Shown piece by piece: positions 18,499-28,326 of a stretch of 64,000 nucleotides of DNA. The DNA is from Variovorax sp. SG517 (lineage in GTDB: Bacteria > Pseudomonadota > Gammaproteobacteria > Burkholderiales > Burkholderiaceae_C). How positions within the stretch are numbered: position 1 is the stretch's first letter; every line of letters begins with the position of its first letter. Location of the stretch: contig NZ_JABMJG010000003.1 of NCBI RefSeq assembly GCF_013376045.1, positions 124,001 to 188,000 on the forward strand. The letters are read 5' to 3'. A program made the translations under genes and the position numbers. Below the pieces are notes generated by a model, which saw only the letters and a list, made by a program, of their open reading frames with translations, was not told the origin of the DNA and searched no databases.

Positions 18499-19124
18499 GG
18501 ACCGCGATGAAGCCGACCCCACGATTCCCCCGCCTGCCGGCCGCCGCCCTGGCATGGGCCGCCGCCGGTGCCGCGTTCGCCCAGGGCGTGCTGGTGCCGC
18601 AGGCGCCGCCCGCCGCGCCGCAGGACACGCTCACGCGCGCCGCCACCAGCGTGGGCGTCAAGCGCTGCCTGCCGGCCATCACGCGACTGTCCACGCTCAC
18701 CGTGCAGGGCAGCCGCAGCCACGACGTGCTGCTCGACTGGGACCGCAAGCGCCCCGACGCCGGCCCGATGTTCTCGCTGATCGGCATGGAGTTTCCGAAC
18801 GCGGGCGTGGCGGCGTCGATCACCGCGATTCCCGACGAGAGCGGTGCATGCACCGTGTCGGCCGAGCGCATCTCGGTGGCGCCCTTCACCTGCGCGAGCG
18901 TCGGCCAGCAGGAACTGGCCAGCTACAAGATGACGCGGCTGCTGCCCAACTACGCCGTCTATACCGACGAGAAGGAGCCGACCTCGTCGGTGTCGCTCAT
19001 CGACTCGCCGCCGGGCTGCCTGATCATCCGGCGCTATGTGGAATACGGCTGGCGCGATCCGGCAGCTGCGCCGGGCGCGGCTCCCGCTGGTGCCGGTGCG
19101 GCCCAGCCGGCGAAGAAGCGATAG
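18495..19124 (+). CDS. Exported four-cysteine protein linked to the adhesin cassette
   Basis: A 209-residue protein with a signal peptide (MKPTPRFPRLPAAALAWAAA...FAQ). Mature-region cysteines lie in KRCLPAI, SGACTVSAE, PFTCASVG and PPGCLIIRR, enough for two disulfides, so a periplasmic location is likely. The C-terminus is Ala/Pro-rich. The ATG at 18495 overlaps the preceding stop, but the in-frame ATG at 18507 has a better-spaced GAGG and may be the true start (205 residues). No family was recognised. As last gene of the adhesin operon it could assist adhesin export or assembly, as TpgA and SadB do for other trimeric autotransporters, though it does not resemble them. Confidence 0.72.
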   Translation: MRTAMKPTPRFPRLPAAALAWAAAGAAFAQGVLVPQAPPAAPQDTLTRAATSVGVKRCLPAITRLSTLTVQGSRSHDVLLDWDRKRPDAGPMFSLIGMEFPNAGVAASITAIPDESGACTVSAERISVAPFTCASVGQQELASYKMTRLLPNYAVYTDEKEPTSSVSLIDSPPGCLIIRRYVEYGWRDPAAAPGAAPAGAGAAQPAKKR

Positions 19125-19271
19125 GCACCAGGCACGGCAGGCGCCACAGGAGCGACAGGCGCTCGTCTCCGACAAGCAGGGACGCCCTCGGCCGGCCCCC
19201 CGAGTCGGCCCCAAACCCGAAGAATGGAGCCGATCCGCATGCGAACCCGCGGCGGAAGGAAGGAGACGCAC

Positions 19272-21542
19272 ATGCCTCTGGCTTCACTGATCGGCCGATG
19301 GGCCATGCAGCCTTTCTCGAAGGCGCTGCCGCCGCTGGGCGACACCGAGCGCGCGGCACTGGAGGCCGGCACCGTCGGCTTCGAGGGAAGGCTCTTCGCG
19401 GGGCACCCTGACTTCGACGCGCTCGCAGCCATGGGCCCGAATCGCCTGAACGAGCGCGAGCAGGCCTTTCTCGACAACGAAGTGCGCGAGCTGTGCCGCA
19501 TGCTCGACGACCACGCCATCGACGAGGCGCAAGACCTGCCGCCCGAGGTGTGGCGCTACCTGCGCGAGAAGCGCTTCTTCGGGATGATCATTCCGCAGGA
19601 GTTCGGCGGCCTCGGCTTCGGCCACCATGCGCACGCGACCGTGGTGGCGCGCATCGCGACCGTCAACGTGGCGACGGCCGTCACGGTCATGGTGCCCAAT
19701 TCGCTGGGCCCGGCCGAACTGCTGCTGCGCTACGGCACCAACGCCCAGAAGGCCCACTACCTGCCGCGCCTGGCCGACGGCCGCGAGCTGCCGTGCTTCG
19801 GGCTGACCTCGCCCTACGCGGGCTCCGACGCGGCCTCGATCCCCGACCGAGGCGTGCTGGTGGAGCGCGAAGTCGACGGGCGCAGGGTGCGCGGCTTCCT
19901 CGTCGATTTCGACAAGCGCTACATCACGCTCGCGCCGGTCGCCACCGTGGTCGGGCTGGCCTTCCATGCCGTCGATGAAAGCCGGCCCGAAGGCAAGCGC
20001 GAACTGGGCATCACCTGCGCGCTCATTCCTGTCCCGCAGGCCGGCATGGAGATCGGACGGCGCCACCACCCGATGGACAGCGCCTTCATGAACGGCCCGA
20101 TCCACGGCCGCCAGGTGTTCGTGCCGATGGACTGGATCATCGGCGGCGAGCAGCAGGTCGGCCAGGGCTGGCGCATGCTAATGGAATGCCTGGCGGCCGG
20201 CCGCGCAATATCGCTGCCGGCGCTGGGCTCGGCCATGCAGCAGACCGCGCTGTACGTGGCCAACGGCTACGGCCGGATCCGCGAGCAGTTCGGCATGCCG
20301 GTGGGCCGGTTCCACGCGGTCGCGGGGCTGGTCGCGCAGATGTCGGCCGAACTGTACGCGAGCGATGCGGCGCGGCGCTTCACCGCCGCCGCGCTCGACA
20401 AGGGCGAGCGGCCCAGCGTGGCGAGCGCCATCCTCAAGGTGCAGCTGACCGAGGCAGGGCGGCGCGCGGTGAACCGCGGCATGGACATCCTCGGCGGCAA
20501 GGGCATCATCTCGGGCCCGTCGAACCTGCTCGGCGTGGCCTACCGGCAGGCGCCGATCGCGATCACGGTGGAGGGCGCGAACATTCTCACGCGCGCGCTG
20601 ATCGTGTTCGGGCAGGGCGCGGTGCGCTGCCATCCGCACGTGCTCGACGAAATGGCGGCCGTGCAGGCCAGGGACGAGACGGCACTCGGCAAGGCGCTGC
20701 TGGCGCACGGCAGGCACGTGGCGCTGAACCTGTGGCGCAGCCTCTTCGGCGCGCCGGTGCTCGGCTCGCCGCCCGACGACCTCGCGCACGAGGCGAGGCT
20801 CATCGCTCGCATGAGCGCCAAGTACGCGCTCACGGCCGACCTCGCAATGGGCCTGCTCGGCGGCAAGCTCAAGCGCATGGAGCTGCTGTCGGCGCGCCTG
20901 GGCGACGTGCTCGCGCATCTCTACCTGGCCAGCGCGTGCGTGTGGCGCTACCGGGTCGAGGCGGCACCCGAGATGCTGCCTTTCGCGCGGGCGGCGATCC
21001 GCCTGCAGATCGACGAGGCCGGCAGCATCCTGCGCGATCTCTACGCGAACCTGCCGACGCCGGGGCGGCGCCTGATCGGCGCGCTGGTGCTGCGCCGCAC
21101 GGGTCACCTGGCGCCGCTGCGCGACGTGCAACTGCTCGAACTGGCGGAGCTGCTGCGCAAGGAGCCGCGCATCGTCGCGCGCCTGGCGCCTGACCTGAGC
21201 GAGCCCGCTTCGGGTGGCCTGCTCGACCTGATGCACGCGCTGGAACTGGGCGCGAAGCTCGGCGACGGCACGGCCGCGCTCAACAAGGTGCTGCGCCGCA
21301 CGAATTCGCTCGAGGAGGCGGCGTGTTCTTCACCCGACCCTGAGCTGGCGCTGGCCTATCTGAAGGCTGCCGACAAGGTCATCCAGGTGGACGATTTCGA
21401 AGGCCCGCCGCGCGACGGGCAGGGCAGAGCGGACTTCAGCGAGCCGGCTGCTGCTGTTGTTGTGCCGCCAGCGCCGCCAGCGCAGCCGCCGTCTGCTCGT
21501 CCGCCGGAAAGAACGACTCCACCGCGAGTTCCTGCAGCGTGA
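19272..21542 (+). CDS. Acyl-CoA dehydrogenase, FadE family
   Basis: A 756-residue flavoprotein of the large FadE type (beta-oxidation, first dehydrogenation of fatty acyl-CoA). ATG 19272 is chosen because AAGGAAGGAG precedes it; an ATG 48 nt upstream lacks such a site. The N-terminal half carries acyl-CoA dehydrogenase landmarks: IIPQEFGGLGF, CFGLTSPYAGSDA, and the probable catalytic Glu434 in ITVEGANILTRALIVFGQ. The C-terminal part matches the FadE-specific DUF1974 region. The last 40 or so residues are Pro/Ala-rich and lie antisense to the neighbouring regulator, so the natural C-terminus may once have ended earlier. Confidence 0.9.
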   Translation: MPLASLIGRWAMQPFSKALPPLGDTERAALEAGTVGFEGRLFAGHPDFDALAAMGPNRLNEREQAFLDNEVRELCRMLDDHAIDEAQDLPPEVWRYLREKRFFGMIIPQEFGGLGFGHHAHATVVARIATVNVATAVTVMVPNSLGPAELLLRYGTNAQKAHYLPRLADGRELPCFGLTSPYAGSDAASIPDRGVLVEREVDGRRVRGFLVDFDKRYITLAPVATVVGLAFHAVDESRPEGKRELGITCALIPVPQAGMEIGRRHHPMDSAFMNGPIHGRQVFVPMDWIIGGEQQVGQGWRMLMECLAAGRAISLPALGSAMQQTALYVANGYGRIREQFGMPVGRFHAVAGLVAQMSAELYASDAARRFTAAALDKGERPSVASAILKVQLTEAGRRAVNRGMDILGGKGIISGPSNLLGVAYRQAPIAITVEGANILTRALIVFGQGAVRCHPHVLDEMAAVQARDETALGKALLAHGRHVALNLWRSLFGAPVLGSPPDDLAHEARLIARMSAKYALTADLAMGLLGGKLKRMELLSARLGDVLAHLYLASACVWRYRVEAAPEMLPFARAAIRLQIDEAGSILRDLYANLPTPGRRLIGALVLRRTGHLAPLRDVQLLELAELLRKEPRIVARLAPDLSEPASGGLLDLMHALELGAKLGDGTAALNKVLRRTNSLEEAACSSPDPELALAYLKAADKVIQVDDFEGPPRDGQGRADFSEPAAAVVVPPAPPAQPPSARPPERTTPPRVPAA

Positions 21543-22293
21543 CGTCCACCGGCGTGCCGAAGATGGTGATGGTGCTGATGAAGCTCAGAATGCCGCTGGG
21601 CATCATCACCTGAAAGGGCACGGCCACCGCCGACAGCGCGGTGTCGATGACGGGCGCGTCGTGGCTCACGGTCGGCGGAGGATAGGCCTCGAGCTCGTCG
21701 TGCAGAGCCTGCAGCACCGCGTCGCCCGTCGCGGCGATCTGCTGCTGCAGCCGCTCCAGCAGGTGCATGCGCCATTGCGCCAGATTGGCGATGCGCGGCG
21801 CTACGCCTTCCGGGTGCAGGCTCAGGCGCAGCACGTTGATCGGCGGCTTCAGCAGCTCGGGCGAGGCGCCCTCCATCAGCAGCGGCACCAGCGCGTTGTG
21901 CGCGACCAGGTTCCAGTGGCGGTCCACCGCCAGCGCCGGAAAGGGCTCGTGGCCCTTCAGCACCAGGTCGATGGCGCGGCGCGCGGAGGCCATCGCCGGA
22001 TCATCCAGGGAGCGCTGCCTGTACATCGGCGCGAAGCCGGCGGCCACCAGCAGGGCATTACGCTCGCGCAGCGGCACCTCGAGCCGCTCGGCCAGGCGCA
22101 GCACCATCTCGCGGCTGGGGGCGGCGCGGCCGGTTTCCACGTAGCTCAGGTGGCGGGTCGAGACCTCGGCCTCCTGCGCCAGGTCGAGCTGGCTCAGGCG
22201 CCGATGGGTGCGCCAGTGCCGCAGGTGGACGCCGAAGGGGTCGCGCGCGCCGGGCTGGCCGGCCTTGGACGAGTGGGAGTGGGTTGTGCTCAT
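21436..22293 (-). CDS. XRE-family regulator with MmyB-like ligand-binding domain
   Basis: A 285-residue protein. Residues about 20-85 form the XRE helix-turn-helix (LRHWRTHRRLSQLDLAQEAE, then VSTRHLSYVETGRAAPSREM). The rest is the MmyB-like PAS-type domain, with PALAVDRHWNLVAHN and GVAPRIANLAQWR. Such proteins often control a divergent gene and may sense a fatty acid or similar ligand. Here it diverges from the membrane protein at 22431 across a region with a perfect inverted repeat. Its 3' end overlaps fadE by 107 bp, tail-to-tail. The poly-Gln end (AAQQQQQPAR) falls in this overlap. Confidence 0.88.
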   Translation of the reverse strand: MSTTHSHSSKAGQPGARDPFGVHLRHWRTHRRLSQLDLAQEAEVSTRHLSYVETGRAAPSREMVLRLAERLEVPLRERNALLVAAGFAPMYRQRSLDDPAMASARRAIDLVLKGHEPFPALAVDRHWNLVAHNALVPLLMEGASPELLKPPINVLRLSLHPEGVAPRIANLAQWRMHLLERLQQQIAATGDAVLQALHDELEAYPPPTVSHDAPVIDTALSAVAVPFQVMMPSGILSFISTITIFGTPVDVTLQELAVESFFPADEQTAAALAALAAQQQQQPAR

Positions 22294-22328
22294 GAGGCCG
22301 CATTCTGGCGTGGCCGGGCCGCGCCGCC

Positions 22329-22345
22329 ATGACCTCCCAGGTCAT
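22329..22345. promoter_or_regulatory. Perfect inverted repeat, probable operator of the XRE regulator
   Basis: ATGACCT-CCC-AGGTCAT has 7-bp perfect arms with a 3-bp spacer. It sits 35 bp before the regulator start and 85 bp before the membrane-protein start. The symmetric layout between divergent genes suits autoregulation plus control of the neighbour. Confidence 0.55.
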
Positions 22346-22430
22346 CGACCCGATGCACGCCGCCCGGAATCATCGACCCCAACGCGGCAGGACCGGCCTG
22401 CAGCGTAGTCAACCACCAAGGAGAGATTCC

Positions 22431-22853
22431 ATGTCCGCCATGTCCGTCTTCGCATCCCCCCGCTTCCTGCCCAACGTGATGTGGGCCGACGCCGCCTCCT
22501 GCGCCGCCACCGGCGCGCTGCAGGTAGCCTTCACCGACGCGCTGGCTCGCCTGACCGGGCTGCCGGCACCGCTGCTCATGGGCACGGGTGTGTTTCTTCT
22601 GGCCTACGCGGCCGCCGCGGCCTTCATGGCGAGCCGAAGCACGCCGCCGCGCACGCTGATCGGGCTCGTGGTGGCCGGCAACTTCGGCTGGGCCGTGGCC
22701 TGCGTCGCGCTGCTGGTGAGCGGCATGTTCCCGGTGACGGCCGTGGGCGTGGCCTGGGTGCTGGCGCAGGCCGTGTGCGTGATCGTGCTGGCCGAGCTGC
22801 AGTGGACCGGGCTGCGCCGCAGCCGCCGCAGCGCGAACATGGCCCTTGCCTGA
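22431..22853 (+). CDS. Small integral membrane protein
   Basis: A 140-residue protein with about four hydrophobic segments (around ASCAATGALQVAF, LLMGTGVFLLAYAAAAAFMA, TLIGLVVAGNFGWAVACVALLVSG and VGVAWVLAQAVCVIVLAELQ). ATG 22431 is preceded by AAGGAGAG. The C-terminus is basic (LRRSRRSAN). It is divergent from the XRE/MmyB-like regulator and is probably its target. No specific family or function was recognised. Confidence 0.78.
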   Translation: MSAMSVFASPRFLPNVMWADAASCAATGALQVAFTDALARLTGLPAPLLMGTGVFLLAYAAAAAFMASRSTPPRTLIGLVVAGNFGWAVACVALLVSGMFPVTAVGVAWVLAQAVCVIVLAELQWTGLRRSRRSANMALA

Positions 22854-23011
22854 GGAGTTCGTGAGGAATGCCGGCGACGCCGTTGTACCCGGCATTTTTC
22901 GCGATGAGGAACGTGGCGCGACAAGACGATGACAGGGAAGACCGACTACGCTTGTTGACATTGATCCCCGCTATCCTTGAGAGGCTTCCACGAACACACA
23001 GGAGTCTCCCT

Positions 23012-25879
<2,868 letters not shown>

Positions 25880-25903
25880 GCGGCAGGGGCCGAATTGCCC
25901 TGA

Positions 25904-27349
25904 CTACTTGCCGGCGGCGTCGAGCCGCTGCGCAAGGCGGTCGAGCACGGGGCGGATCTTCTCGCCCACGCTGATCTGCGGATTCGAGAAGCCGTCTTCC
26001 TTGCCGCCATCGATCTCGCGCTGCTTGATTACCGGCACGGCGGCGGCGAAGGCGGTTTCGAAGGAGCGGGTCTTGCGCAGCTGCTCGTCGAACATCGCGC
26101 GGCCGAAGAAGGTCAGCTCCGACAGCCGGCCGCATCCGTACGAGGTGTGGGTGGCGTCGGCGGCGGTCATCACCAGCGTGTCTTCGCTGGCCAGCGGTTC
26201 GATCCAGCCGCCCGAGTAGCAGGCCGAGACCGCCACCACGCGATGGCGGATGCCGGCGCCGTCGAGTTCCTCGCGCAGTTCTTCCGGCGTGAGCCAGGGC
26301 ACCGTGAGCGGCCAGTGCGCGGCGGCCAGCCTGTGGTCGCGCGCGCCGTGGGAGGTGAGGTAGACCACCAGCACGTCGTTCTCGCGGTCCATGCGCGCGG
26401 CCAGTGCTGCGATGGCTCGGCGCAGGTTGAGCGGCGTGGCCCAGGGCAGCGTCTCGGCGGTGGCCGGGTTGTTCAGCAGATGGATCACGCGGCCCTTGGC
26501 GTCGAAGCGCTCCTCCAGCACCTGCGTGACCATGTTGCTTTCGCGCAGGAACACGTCTTCCGACGCATAGGGCGCGAACACCAGTCCGTAGACGTTGGTC
26601 TGACCCGGCCTGCCGGCGGGCAGGGACTCGACCGTGCGTTCCCACAGCGCCTGCTGCTGCTCGAAGAGCTCCTGCGTGAGCTGCATCCGGGGGCGCTCGG
26701 GCTCGGTGGATGCGCTGGCGTCGGGCTGCCACATGCGCTCCTGCGTGTAGAGCGATTGCCAGAAGGTGGCAGCCAGCAGGACCACGAACGCGGGCGCGAA
26801 GAGCGCGACCCGCCAGCGGGCGCCGGCATCGCGCGCGGTGAGGCGCACCAGCGCCACGATCATCCAGGCGCAGCCCAGCCCGAAGACGACCCAGTATCCC
26901 GGCGAGACCGAAATCGCCGCCGGCAGCCAGCCGCGCGTGTAGCCCAGCGCCAGCAGCGACAGCAGCAGGTTGGCCGGGAACATCGTCCAGGTGGCCAGCG
27001 CGAACCAGCGCGCCAGTCCGCCAGCATGCGCCCGGCCGGAAAGCGCGAACCAGCCCAGCCAGGCGAGCACCGCCAGCACCCAGAGGGTGTTGAGGCCGAC
27101 GTTGGCATACAGCGTGGCGGGGCCGGCGATCTCGAGCCGTGACAGTCCGACCCAGACCAGCTCGGGCACCAGCACGAGCGCCAGCAACTGCCAGGGGGCG
27201 GGCTGCGCATCGACGCGCGGTTGCAGCAGCATCGAGGCGCGCAGGCCGCCGGCGATCCAGCGCCAGAGGCTTGCGCGGGGCGGCCGCGGAACGGGTGTTT
27301 CTTCGGCGCTCCCAGGAGCCTGCTGCGGTGCGATGATGTCTTCGGGCAT
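25904..27349 (-). CDS. Membrane-anchored C13 family (legumain/caspase-like) peptidase
   Basis: A 481-residue protein starting MPEDIIAPQQAPG; the longer frame to 27415 would collide with the divergent neighbour's start. The N-terminal half has about five membrane spans, for example PWQLLALVLVPELVWVGL and YWVVFGLGCAWMIVALV. The C-terminal half is a C13-type caspase fold with probable catalytic His about 334 (YLTSHGARDH) and Cys about 377 (VSACYSGGW). NVYGLVFAPYASEDVFLRE lies at the domain start. Related bacterial proteins are poorly characterised. The protease domain is probably periplasmic, which is inferred. It converges on acnA with a 24-bp gap. Confidence 0.85.
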   Translation of the reverse strand: MPEDIIAPQQAPGSAEETPVPRPPRASLWRWIAGGLRASMLLQPRVDAQPAPWQLLALVLVPELVWVGLSRLEIAGPATLYANVGLNTLWVLAVLAWLGWFALSGRAHAGGLARWFALATWTMFPANLLLSLLALGYTRGWLPAAISVSPGYWVVFGLGCAWMIVALVRLTARDAGARWRVALFAPAFVVLLAATFWQSLYTQERMWQPDASASTEPERPRMQLTQELFEQQQALWERTVESLPAGRPGQTNVYGLVFAPYASEDVFLRESNMVTQVLEERFDAKGRVIHLLNNPATAETLPWATPLNLRRAIAALAARMDRENDVLVVYLTSHGARDHRLAAAHWPLTVPWLTPEELREELDGAGIRHRVVAVSACYSGGWIEPLASEDTLVMTAADATHTSYGCGRLSELTFFGRAMFDEQLRKTRSFETAFAAAVPVIKQREIDGGKEDGFSNPQISVGEKIRPVLDRLAQRLDAAGK

Positions 27350-27414
27350 GGCGTCGATGATGCCTTTGCCAGGACTGTTTCCCGCACGACTTTTTCCTTC
27401 CCTCCCTTCCAGCA

Positions 27415-27876
27415 ATGCTTCGCATCGGCCTGATCTCCGACACCCACGGACTGCTGCGGCCTGAGGCGCTCGCCTTCCTGGAGGGCAGCGACTTCATCGT
27501 CCATGGCGGCGACATCGGCAACGCCGGCATCCTCGAGGCGCTGGCGGCCATCGCGCCGCTGACGGTCGTGCGCGGCAACAACGACCGCGAAGCCTGGGCC
27601 GATCGCATCGCGGAAACCGAGCTCGCGAAGTTCGGCGACGTGAGCGTCTACGCCATCCACGACCTCGCGCAGCTCGACATCGATCCGCGCGCGGCCGGCG
27701 TGCGCGTGGTGGTCTCGGGCCATTCGCACAAGCCGAAGGTGGAGGAGCGCGAGGGCGTGCTCTACGTCAATCCGGGCAGCGCGGGGCCGCGGCGGTTCAG
27801 GCTGCCGATTTCGGTGGCCGAACTCATCGTCGACGGCGCGGCGGTGACCGCGCGCATCGTCCTGCTCGATCCTTAG
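27415..27876 (+). CDS. YfcE/MJ0936-type metallophosphoesterase
   Basis: A 153-residue calcineurin-like phosphoesterase. The metal-binding series is complete: ISDTHG near the N-terminus, HGGDIG, RGNND, and VVSGHSHKP with YVNPGSAGPRR at the end. Family members hydrolyse phosphodiesters such as artificial bis-pNPP; the physiological substrate is unknown. It diverges from the C13 peptidase with 65 bp between starts. Length and motifs are normal. Confidence 0.9.
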   Translation: MLRIGLISDTHGLLRPEALAFLEGSDFIVHGGDIGNAGILEALAAIAPLTVVRGNNDREAWADRIAETELAKFGDVSVYAIHDLAQLDIDPRAAGVRVVVSGHSHKPKVEEREGVLYVNPGSAGPRRFRLPISVAELIVDGAAVTARIVLLDP

Positions 27877-27963
27877 GCGCTAAACGGCGTCCGGACTGCT
27901 CGAAAACCCCTGTTTGGGCATGCTCGGACGCTTTTGAAGGGATTTGGTCAGGTTTACGCGAGT

Positions 27964-27982
27964 GAGAATTGATAGCATCTAG
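27964..27982. promoter_or_regulatory. Possible Fur box upstream of feoA
   Basis: GAGAATTGATAGCATCTAG, 45 bp before feoA, partly resembles the Fur consensus repeats GATAAT and ATAATC. Location before a ferrous iron uptake operon is the main support; the match is imperfect. Confidence 0.3.
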
Positions 27983-28026
27983 GTTTTGCTTAATGGCGTG
28001 CCCGATATTCAGGGCATCCCCTCACC

Positions 28027-28326
28027 GTGCGAACCAACGATTTCGGTACGGCGCCGGCCACCGTCGCCCTGAGCCTCGACCAGCTTCCCAACAACCAGTG
28101 GGCCACCGTGCTCGACGTGGCGCGCCCCACCGACGCCGACGACCGCGAGCTCGTGCTGCGCCTGACCGAAATCGGCTTCGTGCCGGGCGAGGCGGTGCGC
28201 ATCGTCGCCAGCGGCATCCCGGGGCGCGAGCCGCTGGCGGTGCGCCTGGGACACACCACCTTCGCGCTGCGCCGCCACGAGGCCGCGCTGATCCACGTCA
28301 CGCCGGGAGCCGCCAACCATGGTTGA
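28027..28326 (+). CDS. feoA: Ferrous iron transport protein A
   Basis: A 99-residue SH3-like FeoA protein, the small cytoplasmic partner of the FeoB Fe(II) importer. It starts at a GTG (28027). Characteristic segments are LTEIGFVPGEAVRIVASGIPG and PLAVRLGHTTFALRRHEAALI. The C-terminus overlaps the feoB start by 8 nt, so translation is probably coupled. A candidate Fur site lies upstream. The Shine-Dalgarno is weak. Confidence 0.93.
   Translation: MRTNDFGTAPATVALSLDQLPNNQWATVLDVARPTDADDRELVLRLTEIGFVPGEAVRIVASGIPGREPLAVRLGHTTFALRRHEAALIHVTPGAANHG

Noticed and set aside
22955..22977. TTGACA ... TATCCT upstream of acnA as a sigma-70 promoter
   Set aside because: The spacer is only 11 bp, too short for a functional -35/-10 pair; no better -10 lies 16-18 bp after TTGACA.
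22868..23011. N-terminal extension of aconitase A from an upstream start
   Set aside because: The extra 48 residues resemble no aconitase; AGGAG and the conserved MAKAPAHAF beginning mark ATG 23012.
27350..27415. Longer N-terminus of the C13 peptidase starting at 27415
   Set aside because: That start would lie exactly opposite the start of the divergent phosphoesterase and adds unconserved basic residues.
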